A stretch of DNA of 64,000 nt from Lucinisca nassula (taxonomy: Eukaryota; Mollusca; Bivalvia; Lucinida; Lucinidae), in contig OY757014.1 of assembly GCA_963580285.1 (NCBI GenBank), positions 97,509,372 through 97,573,371 on the forward strand, written 5' to 3'. Position numbers and translations under genes: made by a program. Of this stretch, positions 20,960 to 32,110 are shown piece by piece; position 1 is the stretch's first letter, and every line of letters starts with the position of its first letter. The notes beneath the pieces were generated by a model, which made no database searches, had not been told where the DNA came from, and saw nothing but the letters and a program-made list of their open reading frames with translations.

Positions 20960-21245
20960 CAAGAGCACCGCATGCGGGTGCCAACGCTCGGCCGCAAAAA
21001 TTCTCGAAAAATTCGAAAAAGGGGCATAACTGTGCCAAAAATATTTTGAGGGTTACCTCACCTATTGGTTTGAGTTCCCCTTTTCATAATGAACAACTAG
21101 TCCGAGTTTCAAGTAAATATGTTCAGTAATGACAGACATATTACAAATGTTCAAGTTTTTGCACGGCGATGACGCAGACGACGACGCAGACGACGCCAGA
21201 GCTATGACAATACCTCGTCGTTTTCTTCGAAAACAGCCGAGCTAA
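20960..21245 (+). mobile_element. Short HLE (286 bp) with readable joints
   Basis: It is inserted into SINE-X between GAAGAA and ATATATGGG. The 5' end is CAAGAG, then a CACCGCATGCGGGTG palindrome, then GCTCGGC. The 3' end is a CGACGCAGACGACG tract, the hairpin GTTTTCTTCGAAAAC, GCCGAGC (complement of the 5' GCTCGGC) and CTAA. The intact SINE-X at 24309 gives the empty site, so no target duplication is needed (an AA duplication cannot be excluded). It has no tandem monomers, so it shows the minimal architecture of the class. Resembles non-autonomous Helitron/Helentron ends. Confidence 0.7.
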
Positions 21246-21521
21246 ATATATGGGCTGCATGATGCTTCCACGCAGAGCTGAAACCGGCCGCACACGAGTA
21301 CTGGCAAACCGCTTAGAGGATCTAAGCTTGCCCAGGCAAAGCAGTGCGAGTCGGCCCGTCCATGCTTATAAACACTATTTGGTTTCATTAGGCGACAGGG
21401 CTTGAGATGTCATTTCATCTCAATGTCGGGAAAAGATCCCACAAAATTGGAAGCAACGTCTCCAAAATGACCTATACATTATTGACGGGGACATTAAACC
21501 TCAAATCAAACAAACAAAACG
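21246..21521 (+). mobile_element. SINE-X, right part
   Basis: Continues the copy begun at 20935: ATATATGGGCTGCATGATGC, CAAACCGCTTAGAGGATCTA, TTTCATCTCAATGTCGGG and GGGGACATTAAACCTCAAAT with a CAAA tail. Confidence 0.8.
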
Positions 21522-22140
21522 TATCTATCCACCCTGCATCATCCTCTCGCGAGGATTATGTGCAGCTGCGCACGTCAGAAAAAAAGAAAAACATGATAGA
21601 AGAAAAAATGTCAGAATTTAGAAGTTTAAGAGTAAAAACAGTATGCGCTAGTAGAGAAGAGGTTAAAAGCTGGTAGAAACAATGTTTCATGGTTCATAGC
21701 ATCGGATGCTGGATGGTCCATATGGATGGTCTGAAGGAATCCAGATCAGAGCACACAACAGCCTGAGAAGGGTAAGAAAATGTATGTGCAGTAACTGGTA
21801 GTAGTAGGAATTGGCACAAAGTGCGTAGTATGCATGTGTTTTGTGGTTCTGAACGGGTGGCGAAGGCATAGGTATCTCAACAAGACCATGACCTATCTTG
21901 TAGAATAATATGAGGCGTGCGTTAGCACGTCTCTGGTCCAAGGATCTCTATTCAAGATCATCTAGAACTGGGTCACACTACACTACCCTGCAAACAAATT
22001 TTCGTCCCCCCATCCCATTGATGGTCCATATGAAATCTGACTTCAATCTGCCCAGTGGTTTCAGAGGAGACGATGTTTGTAAATATTGACAGACAACAGA
22101 TGGCAGACAGACAACGTAGCCTTGCAATACTATAAGCTCA
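21522..22140. other. Unique sequence, then an HLE 3' end fragment
   Basis: 21522-21970 shows no recognised feature. From about 21995 the wording ACAAATTTTCGTCCCCCCAT, CAGTGGTTTCAGAGGAGACG and GACAGACAACGTAGCCTTGC with CTATAAGCTCA matches the HLE 3' end at 58150-58341, so it is the tail of such an element. Confidence 0.5.
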
Positions 22141-22840
22141 ATGGTAGGTATATATTAAGGTGGAGTGGAGGGTTTGAGCAAATTTGACTGACATTGACCA
22201 GAGGAACATTTCTGGAAAATTATATCAAAATCAATCTAGCTGTTTATGACAAAGTCCTTTTAGGTATGGATATTTTTAGCTCCGGTGAGTATCATGTTCA
22301 TTTGAGCAAAATCCATCCACAAGCGATAACAAGGTTTTTTTTTTTCTTCTAAAAATAGCTACAGCGACCTTGATCTTCAACCCAGAAACCTGAATGTTGA
22401 TCTTGCTTGAGATTATTTTGTGTAAAGTTACATCAAAGTCCATTGATAAATCTAGTTGCTAGCTAGAGCCATAAAAACGTTTTTCTGAAAACTGCCAAAG
22501 TGATCTTGGCTTAAGCTCAGGACCCTGAATTCGAACTTGCTTTATATATTATCATACCCGACATTTGCTTGAAGCTACATTAAAATCCATCAATAAATGT
22601 AGGCGGTAGAACGATATGTCAGAGTTTTTTTTCTATTAAATAGGCACAGTGACTTTGACCTTGAGCCCAGAATCCTGAAAGTCAAACTTGCTTGAGATAT
22701 TATCATACCCAACATTTGTGTAACGTAACATAAAATCCTTTGATAAATGTTGGCGCTATAGTGATGACAAAGTTTTTCTAAAAATAGCCATTGCACCTGG
22801 GACCATGAAAGTCTCACTTGCTGGAGATATTATCATAGGA
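22141..22840 (+). repeat. Kappa start and epsilon-monomer array, about 143 bp
   Basis: CTTGA-CTT-AGCCCAGAA-CCTGAA blocks recur near 22371, 22507, 22656 and 22790. GAGATATTATCATACC.ACATTTG and ATAAATGT.GGCGGTA blocks lie between. The first 150 bases resemble kappa units. Another epsilon unit stands at 29321-29450. Confidence 0.75.
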
Positions 22841-22845
22841 ACAAT

Positions 22846-22886
22846 CGGCGTGACGTCACTTCCGCTGAGGACCGCCATTTTCGGAG
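22846..22886. promoter_or_regulatory. CRE-ETS-YY1 motif cluster
   Basis: CGTGACGTCACTTCCGCTGA (22849-22868) joins a perfect CRE (TGACGTCA) to an ETS core on one strand. CGCCATTTTCGG follows (YY1-like). Such compact clusters are typical of TATA-less animal promoters (established knowledge). I could not assign a transcript on either side, so the call is inference. Confidence 0.4.
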
Positions 22887-24298
22887 GTGTAAACAAAGGT
22901 ATTATGCTATATGATCTAACCAAATGTGTACAAGAAATATTTGATTTTCTATAAAATAATCAATACACATTTTGCTTTAAAAACTGCTTAAAAACAAGTT
23001 GGCTTCTTTAAAAAAGAATCCAAAGGAAAGGTCTGCTGCTGTCTAGTCAACAGAATGAACAGAGCATTATCACAATAGTAATGCTAATACTAATAAACAT
23101 AATAATAATAAACGTGCGTAATGTTTGTCTTTTGCAAACATGACCAACCCTTAACTATTCGCTTTAGAACCTTAAAATCAAGAATGATGAAATACCACTG
23201 TCATTTGGTGAATCGCTTTTATTTTTGAATAGCAGTCATACTTCAAACTAAGATGAGAAATTCTAAAGTTGTATAATTTGCATTTCCTGTTTTTAAACTT
23301 CGTTTTAGCTGAGATCTCGAAACAAATCAGTTGTAGAATTGGCAACTACACCAATAGCTGCCATACGTCTGCCAGCGAAAGGCAAGGTAAAAAAATAAAG
23401 AAAGTGGCCACGGGGTCATGGATACCATCGGCAGATGCAACCGTGTATTGCAAAGCACAATTGTTTAAGTTTATGACCTTGATCTCAATTTCTAAATAGT
23501 GAGTTTTTGACCTTGATCTGCTGACAGCAGTATCTTTTCTACTCTCATTAAAGTGTCTACATATCAACCCTAATCGTAGGTTGAAAACCACAACAATACA
23601 AAAACTTTAGCATGACTATCTCAATCAAAGTTCAAAGTTTGCGATCTTGGCAGCAGAAGTAAAATCAGTGTTACTGTACTTTGTCAGCTGTCAAGTAATA
23701 CCGCATATCAACTTCCAATAACATAAAATATAGAGATCAAATGTTTTACATAAACAAGTAACATGAATATAACGCAAAGTTCTGTCACTGTTACCGATAC
23801 CTTCTGTGTCAGCTGGAGCAGCAGCCACGTGACTGTAACTATACATTATCTGCTGTTAATTATAATATATCATACAAAACCCCAATCAACACGATGAATG
23901 CCAAAACTATACAATGACCATTCAATTTATGCGACCATGACCTTCTGTCAGCAGCAGCAGCAGCAGCAGCAGCATAAGGCATTATAAGTTCACACTGCAA
24001 ACTTAAAGGAAAAAAAGAAATCTGGAAATTACCAATATCGCTATATATTCTAATTACTGGCGCTAGCCAAACCCGGGCACTTGACTCAGGAGTGTGACCG
24101 ACTCATGTTTAAGGCAATGCCAAAGAAACACGATATACCAAATAAAAATATATTAGACAAGTGATTAGCAAAATATTAGAATTAAAGCAAAAATTTGAAG
24201 TTAAGTGTTGAGGTTATTTATATAGAAGAAAATATTGCATTATACAAATTGGTTAGGTCATGCCAATATACATCTTCATGCCAAAATTATTATAATAC
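22887..24298. other. No gene recognised; short (CAG)n at 23949-23973
   Basis: The longest apparently non-repetitive stretch in this part. It holds about eight CAG triplets and several short frames without recognisable domains (23269-23499 plus, 23346-23591 minus). Given the motif cluster at 22846 it could hold a non-coding or 5' untranslated exon, but nothing in the sequence proves it. Confidence 0.4.
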
Positions 24299-24448
24299 CG
24301 CCCCGCCCATAGGGGCTTGAAGAAATATATGGGCTGCATGATGCTTCCACGCAGAGCTGAATCCGGCCCGCACACTAGTACTGGTAAACCGCTTGGAGGA
24401 TCTAAGCCTGTCCAGGAACCGCGGTTCGAGGCGGACCGCCCAAGCTAA
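24299..24448 (+). mobile_element. SINE-X, left part, interrupted by an HLE
   Basis: Starts CCGCCCCGCCCATAGGGGCT and runs to GAGGCGGACCGCCCAAGCTAA. The remainder stands at 25629 (TAAACCCTATTG). The uninterrupted copy at 12564-12865 reads CATGCTAATAAACCC at this place on the minus strand. Confidence 0.85.
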
Positions 24449-25628
24449 CTAGAGAAAGTGACCTGTTGGTCACGTATACCCCCGGCCAGTGCCACCCTCT
24501 GATATATCTTTCGAGCTTGTATGTAACATGAAAGAAGAAGTCTAGAAGCTAGAAGAATCTATAATGTGCTTATAAAATCTAAACCAAACATAATCTTTCT
24601 AAATGGACCAAGGGAGTGAGAGCATCAAGTTACTGAAGGGGTGGGGGCATCAATGTTACTGAAGCAGCAGGGTGGGGTATGCATCAATAAAATCTTTGAA
24701 CTGGTATGCAACATTGATGCAAGTATCAATTGAATTTGTCTTAGAGTTTAGAACATTATGTAACAGGCATCTATAAACTTTGTCATAAAAATTTAACCAA
24801 ATGTAAACTTTCTAAGTCCATGACCCTGAGGTCTAGGTCATTGTGGGTGGGGAAGCGACATGCATCTCAAAATCTTTGAACTGGTATGCAACATTGATGC
24901 AAGTATCAACTGAATTTGTCTTAAGAGTTTAGAACATACAGGCATCTATAAACTTTGTCATAAAACTTTAACCAAACGTAAAATTTCTAAGTCTGTGACC
25001 TTGACCTCAAGGTCATTGTGGGGGGTGGTACATGCATCAATGAAATCTTTAGACCAGTATGTAACTTCAGTGTAAGTATCAACTAAATCTATCAAAAGGT
25101 TCAGAAGATACAACCTCTTAGAAACTTTAACGCAAAACTTTAACCAAGATGTAAAATTTCTAAGTCTGTGACCTTGACCTCAAGGTCACTTTGGGGGGTG
25201 GGACATGCATCAATGAAATCTTTAGACCAGTATGTAACTTCAGTGTAAGTATCAACTAAATCTATCAAAGGGTTCAGAAAATACAACCTCTTAGAAACTT
25301 TAACGCAAAACTTTAACCAAAATGTAAAATTTCTAAGTCTGTGACCTTGACCTCAAGGTCAATGTGGGGGGTGGGACATGCATCAATGAAATCTTTAGAA
25401 CAGTATGTAACTTCTGTGTAAGTATCATCTAAATATATCATAGGGTTCAGAAGATACAAACTCTTAGAAACTTTAACGCAAAACTTTAACCAAAATGTTA
25501 ACGGACGGACGGACGGACGGAAGGACGGACAGACGGAAGGACGGAAACACGGACGGACGGACGAACGGACGAACGGCAGGACGAAAACTATATACCCCCA
25601 TAGCATACTTCGTATGCCGGGGGTATAA
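24449..25628 (+). mobile_element. HLE with zeta monomers, both joints readable
   Basis: The 5' end is CTAGAG, a GTGACCTGTTGGTCAC hairpin, then GTATACCCCCGGC. Monomers of about 177 bp follow (TCTAAGTCTGTGACCTTGAC near 24985, 25162 and 25338). Then come a GGAC-rich tract (25498-25575), the hairpin GCATACTTCGTATGC and GCCGGGGGTATAA, the complement of the 5' motif. It splits a SINE-X at GCTAA/TAAACCC. Against the intact SINE-X the joint fits insertion between A and T without target duplication; a 3-bp TAA duplication is formally possible. Non-coding. Confidence 0.75.
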
Positions 25629-25780
25629 TAAACCCTATTGTTTTCATTGGGCGACAGGGCTTGAGATGCCATTTCATCTCAATGTCGGGTAAAAGTCCCA
25701 CAAAATTGGAAGCAACGTCTCCAAAATGATTTTTACAGTGTTGACGGGGACGTTAAACCTCAAATCAAACAAACAAATGC
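25629..25780 (+). mobile_element. SINE-X, right part
   Basis: Continuation of 24299-24448: TAAACCCTATTGTTTTCATT, CATCTCAATGTCGGGTAAAA, GACGGGGACGTTAAACCTCA and a CAAA tail. Confidence 0.85.
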
Positions 25781-27000
25781 CAAACTTATTGAAATATATC
25801 TAAAATCAGTTTGTTATTATTTTACCCCGGAGAGGTTATCAATATAAAAAATTCCGCATTAAACAATATATGTAATTAGATCTTGTCAATATATATTTAC
25901 CTGCAAAAACTTATCAAAATATTTCTTGCGGATTGAAAGTTTTAACGTCTATGTCTGTTATTGAAAATTTTGCCTCGGCGAGGCGAATTATAAAGATATC
26001 AGCCTTTAGACAAACTCATTTGTTTGGTCTTGTCAATCTCTCTGCATGCCAAATCCTAACAAAACTAGAATCGCGCAGTCAATGGCAAACCATCGCATAT
26101 CCCCACGCCACTACATAATCTACGCATCATGCCGTTCGCTTTGATATGTTATACGACCATGTTCTGGAAATTTTGATTTTTGAACCCCGCGGGTCCCAAC
26201 CCCTGGATCAACCCCTAGGGGTGTGATCGAAATTCCGAAAGTGTCATGCACTACCCAGAATAAAGATCTATCAGTTCCCAAAGTTTCTATCTATAACCGT
26301 CTTGGAGGAGTTATCCGTTAAGACGGACGGACGGACGGACGGACGGACGGACGGACGGACGGACAGACAGACAGAGTTATCCGTACGTACGTACGGACGG
26401 ACGACGAATAAAATTACAATAGCCCCACTTTTTCTTTGAAAAACTTGGGGATAATAATCCTACTGCTGCCTTGGCCAGGCTTCTTGAGAAGAAATCAGGC
26501 ATTATGATGAGGCCTAATTGGTCACTGATGAGGCCTAATTGGCCGAAACTAGCTAGTCTGGCACAGAAAACATGTACATTCCATATTTTCGAGTTCTGTG
26601 GTGTATTCCTTGCTTCCAAAGGATAACCCTTTCAAAAACATATTAGACGGTCTTGTCAATATACATCTGTTTGCCAAATCTTATCAAAATAAAACTTATA
26701 TACATGTACCTGCAATCAGTTTGTGAATATTTTGCCTTGGCAATACCATTTATATAAAGAAATCAGGCATTAAACAACATTGTTGACTATATCTTATCAA
26801 AATGTATCGGCTTAAAATTGTATAAAAAGTCTCTAACGGTTTGAAATTTATACGGCGGCCCAAGTTATCGGAAAATTGTCTCGGTGAGGCTATTTATAAA
26901 GAAATCAAGCATTAGACGATCTCACTGGTAAGGTCTTGTCAATATGTATCTGCATTCAGCTTCTGATAGTGTTGCCTCTGCCAGGCCAGAAATCTGGAAT
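25781..27000. repeat. Diverged tandem repeats, GACG tract and HLE 3' end
   Basis: 25781-26100 and 26641-27000 share GGTCTTGTCAATAT, GCCAAATCTTATCAAAAT and ATTTTGCCT.GG blocks (about 130-bp units). 26195-26457 ends in a GACG microsatellite (26319-26395) and the hairpin CCCCACTTTTTCTTTGAAAA with CTTGGGGATAATAA, an HLE-type 3' end. 26470-26640 is the reverse complement of part of the 260-bp unit at 33931-34510. Confidence 0.6.
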
Positions 27001-28552
27001 TAGACTGCTGGCGGTGCTGCTTGACGTAGTCTTGGAGCTGCCTTCTTGGTTCTGGCTGGGGGCTGGACTGTGCAGATCCTAACGTCAAACGACAGTGACA
27101 CTCTGTTGCTGAAGGCCTGTGGCCACCTCAGTAATCCCATGAAGTCGGTATGACTTCAAGAAAGCCACAAGTGGCTCTGGAAGTACTCTTTCATAAATCC
27201 AGACATGTTGTGATATCGATCTGGACTAGCTGCTCAAGAGCTGAACAGAGAATAATGATGATGATGAGACTGCTACGTTCGTTCGTTCAAGCTAAGGCAT
27301 TTTACGTCTGCCAGTGTCGAGCGGAAAGAACTCCATAGCTCCAAAGCGAGACGTAAGTTATGTGCTTCTGGGCTGCGAATCGCGGCAGTCTGTCCAACAA
27401 GAGTTAATCGCGTTGGGCTGCCTGTGCCCTACCGAGTAAAGTGAAGCACTGTCAGTTTTAGATATTTTGAATGCCAGTCTAAATTGAGACAAAAATGTAG
27501 AGTAATCAGTGACAAATCGGTCGCAGATCGCCATTTCTCTACTGTGCTCGAGAGCAGAAAGTAGGCCAACGGTGCTCTCTTTTGGGGCCGCGCGATTTTG
27601 GCCATCGGACTTAGGCTGCAAATGAAGCATGCCTTTGCAAGTTTCCATACAGAAACAAGCGGCTAGTGGTCCAGGAAGAAGACTTGTCGCAAAACAGAAA
27701 TGGAGGCAATGATCAGGAATCGATACAATTCACAGCTCCAAGTCCTATTCCCAACCAGCAGGTAGGATTAGTGTGTAATGATCCAGATGTTGGTACAAGC
27801 CCTCAGCATCTCCTACCGGCTTGGCAATGCAGAAGTGCTGCTTGTAGAACCACCAAGTTCCTGGGACGAACTCATCGATCCCCGCATCCGATGACCTCGA
27901 CCCGTACAAAATGCCGTTCTCTAAATGTGACTGTGGCCTAACGTGTACACGTACGTGCAACACACTATACCATGCATAGGCGCCCTCATTAACTTAGATA
28001 CGAGCATTTAACAACAACTTTAGTCTGCCTGAGCAATCAAATTTATTTCCGCGCAGAGTACTTGTTACTATCATTTCGAGTAGTGGTTTTCAGTTACTGG
28101 ATATCAGTATGTTGCATGTAACTGCAATGGAGTTGGGATTACAGGGATTACATTAGTTTTCTTATTTTTGTTATAAAACGTAGGTCGTGTTACGCGTTTG
28201 AACGACGCTAACAAGGAACGATATATATGTATATTGGATCCGTGCCGCCCATTAGAAAGGTTAGTTATTCCCAGCAACGTCTATGCAACGCCGATCCAAC
28301 GTCAATGCAATGTCATGCCAGTAAAACTGATTATACTGACACAGAAACTGTAGTGACTTTCAGCCTCAGCAATTGATTCCCCAAGGCTGATAAAACACCT
28401 TTTTCTCGTTGGAGAAGAGGCAGCTGATTACTTTCCTTTCCGTTGCATTCTCACTGTATATCAAAAATTTTGGTTTGCCCTTCCTGTTGGTACCATTGGT
28501 ATTATGTTTTCTGTGATGTCGCCTTTTCTGGCCATCTTCATTAGTATATACC
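27001..28552. other. No gene recognised; small PLE 3' fragment at 27690-27745
   Basis: Open frames of 70-96 residues (27358-27648 minus, 27666-27941 plus, 27745-27963 minus) show no domain that I recognise. The fragment AACAGAAATGGAGGCAATGA with ATCAGGAATCGATACAATT is the PLE 3' end. The rest is of unknown nature and slightly richer in GC than its neighbours. Confidence 0.4.
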
Positions 28553-28803
28553 GGCCCCGATAGCTCAGTGGTAGAGCGTCTGCTTCGGGAATGGGAGGGC
28601 GCGGGTTCGATCCCCGGCCGCGCCATACAAAAGGCGTAAAAATTAGTACTAGGAGCTCCCTTGGCTGACGCTAACATTATCAGGGGTAGTCCTAGAAAGA
28701 TAAATGAAGGCAGGTAAGTATTTGTTAAAGGATATTTTGTTTGTCGCAATAAAAGCTCATGCTATTTGTTTCGGATATGCGACGTTAAATAAAGCTCCTT
28801 TAT
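28553..28803 (+). mobile_element. tRNA-derived SINE
   Basis: Head CCCCGATAGCTCAGTGGTAG (box A) and GGGTTCGATCCCCGG (box B) with tRNA-like spacing. A body follows (GGAGCTCCCTTGGCTGACGC, AAATGAAGGCAGGTAAG), then the tail TGCGACGTTAAATAAAGCTC. The acceptor stem is poor, so a functional tRNA is unlikely. Related heads stand at 35757 and 56354. Confidence 0.75.
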
Positions 28804-29320
28804 TTTAATCTTTATATTTATTTCGCTTTTTGTCAGTTCAAATATACTGTAAATCAGCGTCACGCATACGAAAAGGACGTTGCCAGACGGTTCAACAATT
28901 TGCAGAAGCTGGAATAAGGATACATTCAATTATAGATATGTTGTGCCGCTTGCCAGCGTAAGGCAAGCTTTTTGTGAAACCTTATACTTGTAAATGGTAA
29001 AACTTTCATTAATGGTCATTTCGCCAAATAGACACACTACATAGAAAACTGAAGTATCCCTGCATATTTTTGACTGGTTCAAATTGTTTCTTCACGTTGA
29101 ATATGATTGCAAATAGCAAATTATAGCGAGAAGTCTGCACTGGAGCCAAAACGCTTCAAATTTCTCATAAACACTGTGGAAAGGTCCTGAGGGACCTTTC
29201 CAATGATAAAATTTTAGCGATAAAAACCGAAGCTTTCACCTCCACCAAATGAGTAAAATGGTGGGAAAAATAGCCGTTCTTTGTTTCTTTTTACTGAAGA
29301 GTTCCCTGCCGACTGTCCTT
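28804..29320. other. No feature seen
   Basis: AT-rich, no tandem unit or credible frame. A small palindrome GGAAAGGTCCTGAGGGACCTTTCC stands at about 29179. Confidence 0.4.
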
Positions 29321-31001
29321 GTATCCCGTATTTGTGTGAAGTTACATTAAAATCCACCAATAAATGAAGGGGCTACAGTGAAGACAAAGCTTAACTAAAA
29401 ATAACCCCAAGAACCTTGACTCTGAGCCCAACACCCTAAAAGTCCGATTTGCTTGAAAATGAAAGACCTGAGCCTTGTGATTTCAGAGAAGAGGGGTTTT
29501 TTCATATATGTCTAGTAAAACCGAGGGCCCTGGGGTGGGACCACCTTTGGCATCAGTGCTATAAATTGAACCTTCACAGTAAAGGTTCATCAGATAAAGC
29601 TTCTTATCAAATATCAAAGAACTGGGCCTTCTTGTTTCAGACAAGAAGATTTTTAAAAGTATTCCCTATATAAGTCCAGGTAAAACCAGTGGGACCCATG
29701 GTGGGGCAATTTTTGACCACAATACTTTGAACAATCTTGGTAGAGGTCTGCTTGACGAAGCTTCATACCAAACATCAAAGACCTAGGCCACGTGGATTCA
29801 AACGAGAAGACTTTAAAGGGTTTCCCTATATAAGTACACGAAAACATGTGGGCCCCGGGGCGAGGCCAGTTTTTGCCTCAGGGTTATAATATGAACAATC
29901 ATAGTAGAGGTCCACAAGATGAAGCTGAATACCAAATATCAAAGACCTGGGACTTTTGTTTTCAGTTGAAAGGATTTTAAAGGTTTTCCCTATATAAGTC
30001 TATGTAAAACTGGTGGGTGGCGGGCCCGTATTTTTGGCCACATGGCTAAACTTTGGGCAATCTTGGTAGAGGTCCACTAGATGAAGCTTCATACCAAATA
30101 TCAAAGACCTGGGCCTTCTGGTTTCAGACGAGAAGATTTTTAAAGGTCTTAGTAAAACTTGGGGAACCGCGCGGGGGCAATTTCGACCCCAGGGCTATAA
30201 TTTGAACAAACTTAGTAGAGGTCCTCTAGATGAAGCTTCATAGCAAACATCAATGACCGCTTCCTTACTGTTTTAAACGAGAAGATTTTTAAAGGTTTTC
30301 CCTATATAAGTCCAATTAAAACATGTGGGCTCCGGGGCGGGGCCATTTTTGGCGCCATGGCTATAATATGAACAATGTTGGTAGAGGTCCACTAGACGAA
30401 GCTTCCTACCAAATATCAAAGACCTGGGCCTTCTGGTTTCAGAAGAGAAGGTTTTTAAAGGTTTTCCCTATATAAGTCCATGGTAAACCAGTGAGCCCAG
30501 TCGCGGGGGCATTTTTGGCCAAAGGGCTATAATTTGAACTATTCTGGTAGAGGTCCACTACATACAACTTCATACACCATATCAAACACCTAGGCCTTCT
30601 GGTTTCTTGCAAAAGATTTTTAAATGTTTTCCAAATCTAAGTCTATGTAAAACTGGTGGACCCCGGCAAGGGGGCATTTTGGCCCCAGGGCTATAATTTA
30701 AACAAACTTGCCAGAGGTCCACTAGATGAAGCTTCATACCAAACAACAAAGGCCTGGTCCTTGTAGATTCAGAGAAGGTGTTTTAAGTTTTATGTGGAAA
30801 AAAACTATTTTTGGCTCCTGTGACCTAGATGTGCAACGGACCGAAACCATTTGAACAACTTTTAAAGGGGACCATCTTAAGATCGTTCCTGTGATGTTTG
30901 GTCGAAATCTGATCAGTGGTTTAGGAGGAGATACCATCTGAAGAAATTGTTTACGGATGCAAGCATGGACGGACAGATGAACTACGTGACAGGTGAGCTA
31001 A
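29321..31001 (+). mobile_element. Epsilon unit and alpha-monomer array ending in an HLE terminus
   Basis: About eight alpha monomers at roughly 165-190 bp, marked by CATACCAAATATCAAAGACC, GGGCCTTCTGGTTTCAGA and CCCTATATAAGTC.ATG.AAAAC. An end module follows (CAACTTTTAAAGGGGACCAT, GATCAGTGGTTTAGGAGGAG). The terminus GACGGACAGATGAACTACGT with GACAGGTGAGCTAA lies at 30968-31001. No clear 5' hairpin start. Several short minus-strand frames are repeat translations. Confidence 0.7.
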
Positions 31002-31049
31002 AAACTCCATGTTAACTTATCCAATTAATTACAAATCAGGACAAGATGT

Positions 31050-32110
31050 CTATGATGCCCTGAATTGCTCACCTGATCCATACTGTACAAATGAAAAGTT
31101 ACGCAATATAAGGTGGAGTGGAGGATTTGAGCCATTTTAGTTGGCGGTGACAAAAGGAACATTTCCATGAATTATTTCAGAATCCATACACTGGTTAAGG
31201 AGGACGTATTTAAAGATTTATTTCTGATTTTAGCTCTGGCGGCCCTTTCGTTCATCTGAGCAGAACGGTTTAAGGTATTTTGTAGAGGGTCATTTAAGGA
31301 AGATTCATGTGAAACTATGTTAAAATCCTTCCAATGTTTTTATTAGCTCTGGCAGCCATCTTATTTAGCCGAGCGGAACATTTTGAGCAATTCTGGTTGA
31401 GTCATCCTCTGCAATTATTTTGAAATTGGGCCAGTGACCTTGAAGGAGATGTCATTTAAAGGTTTTTTTTTTCTATTTTTAGCTCTGGTGGCCATTTTCT
31501 TCAGCGGACTAGAACTGTTTAGGCAATTTAAATAGGGGGCCCCAAAGGAATATTCCTGTAAAATTATATCAAAATCTGTTCGCCCGTTTATGGGATGTGT
31601 TGTAAGTATATTGTTAACAGATGAGAAGATGTTTTCTATTTTCAGCCCTGGTGGCCTTCTTGTTCAGCCAAGCAGAATGGTTTGGCAATTTTGGTGGAAG
31701 GCCACCCAAGGAATATGCCTGTAAATTCATCTCAAATTCCGTTCACCAGTTAAGTAGATGTCTTTTAAGTATAATGTTGACAGAAGATGTTTTCTATGTT
31801 TAGCTCTATGGACAATTTTGTTCATCTGAGCGGAACTGTTTGGGCAATTTTGGTAGAGGGTCAACCAAGGAATATTCTTATAAAAATATTTTGAAATTGG
31901 GCTACGGAGGAGATTGCGTTTTAAGGGTTTTCTGTTGTTGTTGTTTTTTTTCTATTTTTAGCTCTGGCTGCCATCTTGTTCAGCATAGCGGAACCATTTA
32001 AGCAATTTTGGTAGGTGGTGACCCAAGGAACATTGCTGTAAAATACTTTCAAAATCCGTTCATCAGTTTAGGAAGAGATGCCTTTTTTCTTGGTTTTGTG
32101 GCCCTTTCAA
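31050..32110 (+). repeat. Kappa-monomer array, 120-165 bp units
   Basis: TTTTTAGCTCTGG..GCCAT blocks recur near 31234, 31355, 31480, 31643, 31803 and 31957. Each is followed by GTTCAGC..AGCGGAAC, GGCAATTTTGGTAGAGG and AAAATCCGTTCACCAGTTTA. Kappa sequence also flanks the piggyBac-like element at 37416-39122. Confidence 0.8.

Noticed and set aside
20773..21049. Open frames rich in LSIY repeats
   Set aside because: Translation of the (TCTA)n microsatellite.
25495..25692. Open frames rich in TDGRTDGR repeats (also at 40434-40649)
   Set aside because: Translations of GGAC-rich tracts that belong to HLE 3' ends.
28553..28625. Possible functional tRNA gene
   Set aside because: Box A and B are good, but the acceptor stem does not pair and the sequence continues into a SINE body and tail. 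The same applies to 35757, 56354, 14281, 14469 and 18470.
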